From contig OX337231.1 in assembly GCA_946965045.2 (NCBI GenBank), forward strand, positions 2,914,001-2,978,000: a DNA stretch of 64,000 nucleotides. Reading direction: 5' to 3'. How positions within the stretch are numbered: position 1 is the stretch's first letter; the number at the start of each line of letters is the position of its first letter. Under the pieces are notes generated by a model that was given only the letters and a program-made list of their open reading frames with translations, ran no database searches and was not told the DNA's origin. This document shows positions 32,372 through 41,741 of this stretch, piece after piece. The position numbers and the translations under genes were made by a program. The stretch is from Epithemia pelagica. Its lineage: Eukaryota; Bacillariophyta; Bacillariophyceae; Surirellales; Surirellaceae.

Positions 32372-33360
32372 GGGTTTACGTCAATTTTGTGCTGACCTCT
32401 TTGTGCTTTCCCCTGTTTCGTGGCTTCATTTTATACGACTGATGTCCCGATCCCAACGTAAGATCGAAGATGGATACACACGACATGGCTCGCATTGGAT
32501 TGGTCGACGACATGCTCTCCTGTTCTCGTGTTGGTGGGGTTTCTATAATTGACTGTAGGATTCCATCGAATCCTACAGTACATAAAGCAGAGGGAAAAGT
32601 GGAGCCGGGCGGAATCTCAATCCCTTACATCTACAAATCTCTTGCATGCGCGCAGCGACAGTCCAACAGATACAATGGATCTGACCACGTGCCTGGGAAC
32701 CATGGAATCCAACACAAGACTGAAGAAGCAAATCCCTCACAAACTACAACAGAAAACAGAGTTTTTTTTGGTGATGACATTGCGATGATGGCAACCCCAA
32801 ACCACCGCATGATGCCCAGTCAGAAGTCAAAGTTCTGTCCCTGAACCTTGAGACACGTCGCCGCAATAAATCTCAGGCTGGATCTGTCTTTAACTTCTGA
32901 ATTTGGTGTGTACCATATACCATAGCAAGATTACAGACATCTGATCGAGGAAAGCGCACCAACCAAATCGGTCGCCATGCTATTGTAACACAAATTCGAT
33001 GCCACATAGAAGAAACCCTCTCTGAAAGTGACCCTCTCCACCAAAGCCAGAGGACCCCCCGTGACAGTGGAGATGAGCAATGGAAGAATCGGAAAGAGAA
33101 CCAGACACGCCATGAGGGCCGACATCTGATTTAGACTTCTGCTGCTCTGGAGACTTCATTATGTGAGAGTTTGAGTTGATGGAACATCAAATTGCTTTTT
33201 TGGCACCTCATGATTCATGACCCTGCGATTTCGCCCGACACTCCGACATGAGCCCCTACAGCGCGACCGTGGATCCCAGGGAGTCGCTCAACGGCCAGTC
33301 CGTCTGTCGCCGACCATGATCTACGTGTGAGCAAAATTTTCGATCAAATTCAAATCCACC
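32372..33360. other. Roughly 1-kb intergenic region with one weak ORF
   Basis: Upstream regions of the divergent Cys-rich and C2H2 genes. Plus-strand frames (32470-32844) have no recognisable features. A minus-strand 64-codon hydrophobic frame is listed separately. No RNA gene recognised. Confidence 0.5.
32931..33125 (-). CDS. Small hydrophobic ORF, possible fragment of a membrane protein
   Basis: 64 aa. Residues 1-25 (MSALMACLVLFPILPLLIST) form a convincing transmembrane helix and a second amphipathic segment TFREGFFYVASNLCYNSM follows. It resembles one hairpin of a larger ion-channel-like protein, but nothing in frame extends it and no splice partner was found. It may be a relic, a short real gene or chance. 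Function is not assigned. Confidence 0.25.
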   Translation of the reverse strand: MSALMACLVLFPILPLLISTVTGGPLALVERVTFREGFFYVASNLCYNSMATDLVGALSSIRCL

Positions 33361-34140
33361 ATGACCATGGAGGAAAAGAAGCCATCCAACACCAAACGTG
33401 AAGCGGTAACTGCAGCAGAGTTCGTCCGGCGCCAGCAGAAGAGGAAAAAGAGGAAACTCCCATCGAGATCAGAGGAACCCTATCTGAAAACGAGTGCCAA
33501 AGTGACGACTTCTGTAGAGGCAGAGCCTTTCGTGGATATTGATAAAGAGATTGCTCGACTTGAAGCAGAACTCGCGAGAGACGACGAAGACGAGACCGTC
33601 AGCCATAGTAGCAATGACGATAGGGTTCTGAAGGCAAAACACGAGGAGAAGATTTCCGGTGATGCTTCATCAGATGGAATAGTATGCCTTTCCTCACTAA
33701 AGAATGAACGTATAGAGAGTCTGCCAGAGCAGTATCTACCACAAGCTCCCAAGACTCGTTCCGCTACAGGAAAACAACGAAAGAAATCAAATGATGATCA
33801 GTGTTCGGGATTGGAGAAGGCAGTCAAGGAGGTATTGAGTGGATACGTTCCTCGGTCTTCCGAGAGAATACCCTTTTATTGCCGAGTTTGTCAAAAGCAA
33901 TACTCCAACGAAAAAGAATTCTTTGAACATCGCACATCTGAATTTCATGTTGCAGCAGCAGAGGCAGAACGTAAAGCTTCTTATTGCAAGTTATGTCGAA
34001 AGCAATTAACGAGTCCTGCCCAGTTGCAAGAGCACCTCAAATCCAAACCACACAAGGAACGGTTGCAGCGACTGTCATCCTCCAACCCTCGCAACAGGCG
34101 AAGACCTTACACCAGTGGGTCTTGTACGCCATCAAAGTAG
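33361..34140 (+). CDS. Two C2H2 (U1/matrin-type) zinc-finger protein
   Basis: 259 aa. The N terminus is very basic (RRQQKRKKRKLPSR, a nuclear signal) followed by an acidic helix (DIDKEIARLEAELARDDED). The two zinc fingers are near the C terminus: FYCRVCQKQYSNEKEFFEHR with H at the expected +5 (SEFH), and SYCKLCRKQLTSPAQLQEHL with KSKPH. The H-x5-H spacing is that of U1-type/matrin fingers that bind double-stranded RNA or RNP components, so a role in RNA processing is inferred. A second Met at codon 3 is an alternative start. No specific orthologue recognised. Convergent with the next gene, 84 bp apart. Confidence 0.75.
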   Translation: MTMEEKKPSNTKREAVTAAEFVRRQQKRKKRKLPSRSEEPYLKTSAKVTTSVEAEPFVDIDKEIARLEAELARDDEDETVSHSSNDDRVLKAKHEEKISGDASSDGIVCLSSLKNERIESLPEQYLPQAPKTRSATGKQRKKSNDDQCSGLEKAVKEVLSGYVPRSSERIPFYCRVCQKQYSNEKEFFEHRTSEFHVAAAEAERKASYCKLCRKQLTSPAQLQEHLKSKPHKERLQRLSSSNPRNRRRPYTSGSCTPSK

Positions 34141-34224
34141 GAGTAGCGTTTAGTCTCACACCTTACTTGCTGTCGAGATGCTTGCGACGGCTGTTGCTAC
34201 GATTCTCAGCCATCATGCTTTTTG

Positions 34225-36433
34225 TTATTGACGGTCAACAATTTTAGTCATGACGAAGTTTGTTGTTCCCTCGCGATAGTTGATTGGGAGCATGTCCTTG
34301 AAATAGTCAATAGATCCATCGCGCATTTGAAACATGACGCTTCCGCGAAGGCTAATAGGACGCTTGGAAACACGTGCTTCCAGTCGAGCACCTCTGTCTA
34401 CAAATCCTCGATATTGCAAAATCGTTCCATCACTTGCCAACACTTGGAACGTGCATGTGTCTAAATGAGTCGGTCCTGGGTCACATCGCCACCGTAGTCC
34501 CTCCAAAGGTTCCGCAAGGTTAACTTGTCCATCTTCACAAAACTGCACCGTGGACACCCCAATCGTCTCACCTCCAATCTCATCGCGGACTTCCCACTCG
34601 CCCTGCAAATCTACCGGATGAGCCAGAGCCTCAGAAGTCTTTTGCCGAAAGTTGGTTTCCCAGACTGCAAATCGGCCAAGCTCCTCGGTCGCAGTGCGAG
34701 GTGTTGGCATGGTCATCACATCGGCAATCTCAGGTTTCAAGCAACCACTGCCAAGTTCGACAGCTGTGGCCACAAGCCGTTCGTAGGCATTGGCATAACT
34801 CTGTGTCAGTGGTAAAGCTGGTTGTAGAGTTCTCACCACCCCATTGTTGTAACAGTTCCGAAGCAGAACAACCAGACAATTCAGGAATTGCACTCCCGGT
34901 CTTGTTTCATCCTCAAGGGGAAGGAGATCACCAGTCTGGGAATACCATCGGTCAACGAAAGCGGCACAGTCAGCATCCAGAGTTTCAGCGAGGACCAGTA
35001 GCTCCTGGCTTCCACCAAACAACAGAGCTCTTAACACAATGTTCGAAAGAACATTCAATTGTCGAGTCATGGAAGGCTCTTCCGCGCTCAACAAGACACC
35101 ACCCAAGTCCTCCTCTGACAACGAAGATTCTTCCTTTTCTTCTGTTGCCTCTTCCGCTGGTTGTGGGGATTGCTTCTTTTTCCAAAATCGACGCTTTGGT
35201 TCACCTCCTTTCGATTTCGTTGCATCCTGATCATCTTGTGCCTGATTTTCTACAGCCACAGATTCGTTGCTGTCGTCAACTAGAGCAGCAGCGGGAGCTG
35301 TGTCTGGTTGTACCTGCTCCACAGTTTTTCGTGGTGTATCTGATTCTTGGGCCATTTTGATTTTATCAAGAAGCGACAGACAAATTTCTTGATCGATCAA
35401 CTTCTTGGCAATCATGGGTCGACCAGTTTCCTCGTCCTCGACAAAGACAGCCCCCACAGTTCGCAGCACCGCTTTAATGCGTCGGTAAGCATCGTCGTAG
35501 ACCCCCGATTCAAGGACTTCCTTGGCACGGGCAGATTCAATCCCCGATGTGGCGAGACTCAAAATGGAATCTAAATATGCCTCGGCATAGGCATAGCCAG
35601 GAAGTTGGCCATAGCGCTCTTGGAAGGCAGTGAGTTGATCGGCGACATATTCGGCATCGGTTCGACCTCGAGGACGAGGTTTCGAGGAATCCTCAACATC
35701 ACCGCGTTTTCGTGTCAGCACATTCAGAATGGGACGAGGTACAGGACATTTGGGGGTCGAATCCATATTCGTGTCGTTGGTGGTGGTCGCACTCTCACTA
35801 CTACTGCTTGCGTCTTGCTGGCTCTCTTCCTGTCGCAGGGAGGCCTCTCGTTCGGCTTGGACGACTCGACGCAAGCTCAAATTCAACGCCTCGGCCGAAG
35901 GCCATGATCGTGCCAGGAGAATACGACGGACGGCTCGATTGGACGCATTGTTCAATGCCCGTGTTAAGGAGAGCACTGGAGTGACCGTAGTGCCGTCGGC
36001 GTCGTCGGTTGTGGCGGTTGCTTTTCCTTCGGAAGCGTATGCACCATAGGCTCTCGACAAGGACGCATCAGCCGGTGCCATGCAAAAGTTGATTTCGTTC
36101 ACCTTTCATGGTCAACAGAATGGAACGACAAACGGAGACTCGAGGTAAGACTATCAAGAAGTGTCGAAAAACGCAGCCACTTGTCGCAATCGATCGTACC
36201 TTCCCCCTTCCTCGAGATGACGTTGGAGTGCTGCTGCTGTACGTCGGTGCAAATGCTGATGCTGGGGAACTCGTTTCTCCTTCCTCTACCGGTGGCTGTT
36301 CAATATCCGCGCCAGGGACCGCACTCTGACTACTCCAATCAAGAGTCCTCCAATTTGGACGAGTTGCTAGTTGGAACGCTGCGCAATTCCAAGACAGTGA
36401 CAGAACCGTCCACAGGCCTATTCTTAACAGCAT
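34225..36433 (-). CDS. Plastid-targeted protein of unknown function with lipocalin/fibrillin-like C-terminal domain
   Basis: Exons 36200-36433 and 34225-36102, joined in frame 0 across a 97-bp intron (GTACGA...GAAAG), give 703 aa. The first exon supplies a signal peptide with NCAA-FQLATRPNW (plastid motif) that the long frame alone lacks. The middle is low-complexity and acidic (Glu/Ser-rich, with KRRFWKKKQ). A helical domain (about 425-560) includes LSNIVLRALLFGGSQELLVLAE. The C-terminal domain reads DLQGEWEVRDEIGGETIGVS, GLRWRCDPGPTHLDTCTFQV and ILQYRGFVDRGARLEARVSK, a beta-rich pattern like small plastid lipid-binding barrels; this resemblance is only suggestive. Confidence 0.65.
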
Positions 36434-36706
36434 GGTAGATTCTTGCTTGGAGCGTTTGTTCTAATGTCGCTCATGGGATCATTCAAGAAAATGGTGGCAT
36501 GTGCCAGAACCCGGAGGTTGACATCATACTAGACCACAGAAAAATCTTAGTTCGTACGAACGAAGAACAAAATGCCTATTGGAATTGATGGCTCAAGCAA
36601 AAAGTGCATCCAAACCATAGGTCATCACCAACGAGTTGAGATACGTCTACTCTTCTGTCCAAGGATCAAGCAGTGAGAAATTGAGAAACCAAGAAAGACG
36701 AGAAGA
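36434..36706. promoter_or_regulatory. Divergent upstream region (plastid protein / aminotransferase)
   Basis: About 270 bp between divergent start codons. No motif assigned. Confidence 0.35.
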
Positions 36707-38259
36707 ATGGTGAACGTCAGTGAACGCTCGGCATCGGTGGCATCCTTCAAGGTGATGGACGTGTTGGAACAAGCGAATCGTCTCAGCGCACAAGGTCACC
36801 AAGTAATGCATTGTGAAGTTGGTCAACCAGAAACAGGAGCACCAAAATTGGTGGCACAAGCTGCGGTCGAAGCTCTCACATCACCTGCTCCGAGAAGCGT
36901 CATGGGCTACACGGACGCGTTTGGACTCTTGCCTCTTCGTCGAAAAATTGCAGGCCACTACCAAACCAAGTACAAAAATTTGACGGAGATTCCCGATACC
37001 TCAAGAATTGTTGTAACGACTGGATCTTCTGGTGGATTTCTCTTGGCCTTTACGTCGTGTTTCGATACTGGGGACGTTGTCGCTATTGCAAGTTCGGGAT
37101 ATCCGTGCTATCGCAACATCTTGTCAGCTCTAGGCTGTGAATTGGCGCATATTGAAGTGAATCAACAATTCAAACTTACTGTTGCAGAGCTTCGAGTGGA
37201 AGTGAAGAAACGCAAGGCTTCCGATGGAGCCAAGCCTATCAAAGGACTTATCTTGTCGTCCCCTAGCAACCCAACAGGAGCCATGTTGACTCCTGCCGAA
37301 CTCAAAGAGTTGTGCCAGTATTGTGACCAAGAGGGAATCCACTTTATCTCTGACGAAATTTATCATGGGATATCGTATGGAAAACAAGAAGCAACTGCTC
37401 TTGAATTTTCGTCAAACGCTCTCATTATTAACAGCTTTTCGAAATATTACTCAAGTAAGTTTCCCCGATTGGTGCGTCAGTTGGTTAGACGAATTCCCTC
37501 TAACCACGCATAAAATTGCGTTCCCTTGTGCCATCTCTGCCTTGTGTTCAGTGTCAGGATGGAGATTGGGATGGATGGTTGTTCCAACAGCTTTGGTAAG
37601 CTCCATTAACAGTTTACAGCAAAACATGTTCATCAACGCCCCAACGATATCACAGACAGCCGCACTCCAGTGCTGGGAGAATGGGACCCTGGAGGAGTTG
37701 GAAACTCATGTCTCCAAGTATCGTACAAGTCGCACACTCATATTGGAGGCTCTGGCCAAGCTTCCTGGTCTGAATCACGAGACCAACATTGCGCCTGCGG
37801 ATGGAGGGTTTTATGTCTACGTCGATCTGGGAGAAGAAAATGTTGCCCCTGGCTTGGGTTCGGTCGCCATGTGCTCTTGTCTACTGGAAGGTACAGTCTT
37901 TGCGAACACCAATTTGTTCAATAGGTTCGTTGTACTGGATTTCTCTTACGCTTTATGTTGTTCATGTGACAGAAAAACATGTGGCCTTCACACCGGGTAT
38001 TGACTTTGAAGATCCCTCCACCAAGTTGGGGGATCGGAGATTCCGAATATCTTATGCAGGTAAGAGACATGGCGAGGACGGTATCCCCGCACATGGAACG
38101 AGTCTTACAAGTTCGAGTGTTTGTTATCGGCAAGGTGGTATCGATACTGCAACCCAAGCGATGGAGCGTCTTACAGAATTCTGGACCTCGTGGCGAGAGC
38201 GCGTGGCTGAAGCAAAAGCTTCTGATCGGCCTTTGAAGCAACAAAAAGTGGAAGAATAG
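36707..38259 (+). CDS. PLP-dependent class I/II aminotransferase
   Basis: Four exons, 36707-37454, 37552-37890, 37973-38059 and 38135-38259, with introns of 97, 82 and 75 bp (all GT-AG), give 432 aa. Splicing restores the pyridoxal-phosphate lysine motif SFSKYYSMSGWRLGWMV, then ADGGFYVYVDLGE, CLLEEKHVAFTPGIDFED and RRFRISYAGGIDTATQAMERL. Other landmarks are GQPETGAP, YTDAFGLLPLRRKIA, VTTGSSGGFLLAF, SSPSNPTGAML and FISDEIYHGI (Asp and Tyr contacting the cofactor). No targeting signal is evident, so it is probably cytosolic. The family includes aspartate, alanine and aromatic aminotransferases; amino-acid specificity is unresolved. Confidence 0.88.
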
Positions 38260-38826
38260 ATTGAACAGTGGTGTGACTGGTAAATCCAAGCAACGAAGGA
38301 TATCTTCTACCAAAACATGATGCAACCGATTGAATAGACTGGCATGTGGGGCTCTCCACTACCTTCGTCTAGATGCATGACCATGTTGTCGTAAAATGAC
38401 AATGGTCGCTACTTGAAGGATGGATATCACCTGCTCGCAATATAGGAGTAATTCATCATACACCGCATTTCACGAGCACCCATAGCACTACCTAGGTTCT
38501 CCTCTAGGGGGACCTAGGAGTAGGAACCTCTTGTCGAAGCACAAGTAGCAGAGGTAGCTTTTCCAGACGCAAAAGTGCAAACCCGCGCTGTATGCAAGAA
38601 CGACCGAAGTTCATCGAAGATTGAAGTGCTCTTGGGATAGGGGAATACGGAGGCGTCGAAGTTTGGTGGATGCGCATCCTCGTGGTGGCGATGTCATCGA
38701 GATCAACAAGGAACATCAACAAAGACTAGGTAGGTAGTTGCTTGAAGCGACGTCTGATGAGAAAAGCCGCTGCGGTTAAGGTCCCAAAGCAGTAACTTGC
38801 GTTATCCTCTGAACAAACCCGGCACC
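38260..38826. other. Intergenic region with an imperfect inverted repeat
   Basis: About 570 bp between two plus-strand genes. It includes an imperfect inverted repeat around 38490-38528 built from CTAGGTTCTCC and GGAGTAGGAACC parts, related to the AGGAGTA elements elsewhere. A minus-strand open frame (38504-38722) is not supported as a gene. Confidence 0.5.
38490..38528. repeat. Imperfect inverted repeat, CTCCTCTAG/CTAGGAG type
   Basis: The stretch contains CCTAGG, CTCCTCTAGG and CCTAGGAGTAGGAACC in inverted relation with a few mismatches. It belongs to the dispersed short-palindrome group described under findings. Confidence 0.6.
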
Positions 38827-40470
38827 ATGGAACAGTTGTTGTTTGATGCACGAAGATTGGTGCAGTCCATCAGTTCTGGAGTGGACGATCCGGAAGGTCA
38901 TCATCCCAATTTACCGATCCCGGAAAAATGGTCATCCCTGCCGACATTGGAGCAATATATGGAAATCAAGGATATTCCAAACAAGGGCAAAGGGTTCATA
39001 GCCAAGCAAAACTTGCCTGTGGGAACTCTTGTTCTCGTGTCGAAGCCAATTGCAATGGTGCTGGACTCGGAAGACGATGCCGATGAGAATGTTGGAAAAG
39101 GCGGACCGTCGACTTTCCAGCAAACGGCATCTTTGCAGGAGCAGCATACCTCTGAAAAGTTGGTTGTGGATTCGGCCGAAAAAGATGAGATCGATGACGG
39201 AGATGAACGAATGGACGATGACGACGAGGATTTCGAGGATGTGGAGGATGACGACGAAGAAGAAGACCCAAACACGGGTGCGGAAGATGACAGTGATCCA
39301 CGAGTGAATGAACTACTACTTCTTGAAGTTTTGGATCAACTTGATTCAGATCCACTTTTATGGGAGCAAGCACTCTCCAAACTTTTTCCCCGAACAGATG
39401 ACGAAGTGGCCCAACTTCCAGCCTGGGTTTGTCACGATGATGACATATTTGTAGAAATGGAGAATGGATTAAAGGAACTGGAGAGAAAGCACGAAACTCT
39501 GAGACATGTAGTCAAGGATATCTCGAAACGATTACCCCTCATTATTCGATACAATATACTATCCATGGAAACCTGTCCTGAGTTGCTCAGTTATCCAGGA
39601 CCTGAAGGATTTTCCAAATTGGCGGGGGTTGGTCTGTTTTACCTACCGTCATTTTTTAACCATTCCAAAACACCCAACTGTTCCCGATATTCGATTGGAG
39701 ATGTCATGTTCTTTGTGACCAATCAAGACGTCGCCGCTGGCTCCGAGGTTTGCATTAGCTACATCGAACATGACGTCTTGTGCGAGTCTGCCTATCGACG
39801 TAATCTCATGCTAAGCATGAATTTTCAGGACATTGATGACGATCGGGATGATCAAGTTGAGCCTGATTCTCCCCAGTCGGAAAAAGATGGCCCGGAGATG
39901 CCTGTTGTCGATAGCGATGTGCAGAACGAATTGATGACAATGAATGCCCTTGAGAGATTGTCGTCGATAGATGAACTACTGGCACAGGCATTGGGAGAAA
40001 AGGATCCTTCTTCTGGAGAAGATAACCCTTCCTCAACAGCAGATGACATGGAGACGTCTCCAACTTTAGCGGGATCTGGATGGTTCCAATGTGACGTGCA
40101 AAATTTACGTATACTCAAGGCAATCACATTGGAGGGACTAGGTCAATTTCAACAGGCATTGCAATTGTGGGAAGAGGCGATTCATTTTTGTGACTCCAAG
40201 TTGCCACCACTGGATGAAAATGGAATAGTAGTCCGAGTTCAAGCAGCGTTGACTTCCTGGTATCTGGGCGATGTTACTCGTGCGCAGAATCACGCAGCTG
40301 TTGCGATTCAAACACACAACCTTTTGTTTGGAAATGGTGGAGTGACTCTTTTTCGAGTACGGTTTGGACCCGATTTGAGATTACCCATCCGTCCAGAGCT
40401 GGACAACCGAGGAATGACGAATGGAAGAAGTAATGATGCCGTTGCATCTCTCTGGCCTTACACCCCCTGA
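38827..40470 (+). CDS. SET-domain protein with acidic insert and TPR-like C terminus
   Basis: 547 aa from the ATG at 38827 in a CACCATGG context. The SET domain is split: the N-SET strand KDIPNKGKGFIAKQNLPVGT (about 42-61) is separated by a very acidic, disordered insert (about 85-165, runs of Asp/Glu) and a helical part from the core at about 270-330, PSFFNHSKTPNCSRYSIGDV and AAGSEVCISYIEHD, where NH and the Tyr are the usual S-adenosylmethionine and catalytic contacts. The C-terminal part LEGLGQFQQALQLWEEAIHFC followed by helix pairs looks like TPRs, as in SMYD-like enzymes. The methylation target (histone or not) is unknown. Confidence 0.78.
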   Translation: MEQLLFDARRLVQSISSGVDDPEGHHPNLPIPEKWSSLPTLEQYMEIKDIPNKGKGFIAKQNLPVGTLVLVSKPIAMVLDSEDDADENVGKGGPSTFQQTASLQEQHTSEKLVVDSAEKDEIDDGDERMDDDDEDFEDVEDDDEEEDPNTGAEDDSDPRVNELLLLEVLDQLDSDPLLWEQALSKLFPRTDDEVAQLPAWVCHDDDIFVEMENGLKELERKHETLRHVVKDISKRLPLIIRYNILSMETCPELLSYPGPEGFSKLAGVGLFYLPSFFNHSKTPNCSRYSIGDVMFFVTNQDVAAGSEVCISYIEHDVLCESAYRRNLMLSMNFQDIDDDRDDQVEPDSPQSEKDGPEMPVVDSDVQNELMTMNALERLSSIDELLAQALGEKDPSSGEDNPSSTADDMETSPTLAGSGWFQCDVQNLRILKAITLEGLGQFQQALQLWEEAIHFCDSKLPPLDENGIVVRVQAALTSWYLGDVTRAQNHAAVAIQTHNLLFGNGGVTLFRVRFGPDLRLPIRPELDNRGMTNGRSNDAVASLWPYTP

Positions 40471-40773
40471 CATCACCTTGGAGATGCCCTGTTTTTTTGT
40501 GCTATATTCGACGTCTCATATTTCAGTGACGGGGACGAAAAGCTACCCTTTCGTGGAGTTTTAATTTTCACACATTTTGAAAACAAAGTTTCAGAGACCT
40601 CTTGGGAAAAACGAACAATTCTCTAATAAAAATAGGATACAATTCAGAATAATATTGTTGTATGTGTTCAGTGGAAAGTTCTCTTGTCCACAAAAGCCTG
40701 TCTTCTCAGCCAGATAGCTTGATATGGTCCCGTGAAGACGGCGCCATCAGCGTGGCTTAGATGGAACAAGGGT
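40471..40773. other. Short intergenic region between convergent genes
   Basis: About 300 bp, A/T-rich, with the 3' flanks of the SET and PEN-2 genes. Nothing else seen. Confidence 0.5.
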
Positions 40774-41234
40774 TTACCACCCGGTCAATTCAGAGTTACT
40801 CGGATCTAAAATGAACCAACTCGACGGTAATATATCTGCATTTCGTAGGACTTGCGCAGCAACAATCCAACCAACCCAAAGTGTCAAGAAAATAGCCGCT
40901 CCAGTTTGACATCTAGAAACCCAGGCTGCTGTTGCTTGTTTGATCTCCTCCAGCGACATTGCCGGTCCGCTTCTATCTGAAGTTGACTGTTGATCATCTT
41001 GGAAATCTAAAAACGATAAGAACCATAAGGAATCATGAGAAATTAAAATCTTGATTCCGAAGGAATGATATGCTTTCCAAATCGGAATTGGCACGTACGG
41101 TCGTCCGGGTTGTTGAGCAATCCTTCTTCGCTTTCTTGATTGCCTCGAAAGTAGAGAACGTGTACAATCCATAACCATGGAAGACCAAAGCATCCACCAA
41201 TAAAGAACCTTTTTGATAGCACGTCACTCCTCAT
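40774..41234 (-). CDS. PEN2: Presenilin enhancer 2 (PEN-2), gamma-secretase subunit
   Basis: Exons 41099-41234 and 40774-41006 join across a 92-bp intron (GTACGT...TTTTAG, phase 1), giving 122 aa. The first hydrophobic segment, SKRFFIGGCFGLPWLWIVHV, closely follows the PEN-2 signature (R-K/R-(Y/F)-(Y/F)-x-G-G-x-x-x-L-P-x-L-W). The second hydrophobic hairpin helix is CQTGAAIFLTLWVGWIVAAQVL preceded by AAWVS. PEN-2 is the small two-loop membrane subunit needed for presenilin endoproteolysis and gamma-secretase activity in the ER/Golgi. The C-terminal D-Y-L-S-F motif of animal PEN-2 is not conserved (LDPSNSELTGW instead). The inter-helix loop is long and charged. The frame is invisible without splicing. 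Confidence 0.68.
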
Positions 41235-41741
41235 TTCCACCGTCAAGTAATCAATCAACAATAATGCTTCAGCCTATTGTCAATCGTCTTCTTATCCAAC
41301 ACACACGAACAGAAGGCGTGCGGTCAACTCTTGTAACAACGTTCACGCGCGACCGCTGGTGGCGTTGCGCGAGGACGAAAGCAAAGATTGTGTGACGGTC
41401 AGGATCCCCATGCGTGAGCGCGCGCATGATCAACATCGCGCAGCGGATAGCCTATGCGCGATGTCCTATGTAATCGACTTTCCTGCCATCCATGCGCCGG
41501 GCTTCGGGGCTCGCCGATTATGACAAGGTGCGCCTCACTTTTTTGCGATGCAATAAATAATATTTCGTTTCGTCTTTGATCGGTCATCGAATGATCCTCT
41601 GCAACATCTCATCGATCGTATAAAGAAAACCATTTCAGAGGGCTCATCTTCCTTGCGCCTTGCCTCTTCAAAGTAAAGAGACGCATTGTTAACTGAGCAA
41701 ACCAAGAACCAATTTCAACATTTGCGACTGCCTCCGTCAGT
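41235..41741. promoter_or_regulatory. Divergent upstream region (PEN-2 / Q,N-rich membrane protein)
   Basis: About 500 bp between divergent start codons, with a locally CpG-rich stretch at about 41340-41470 containing GCGCGC runs. No gene seen. Confidence 0.4.
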
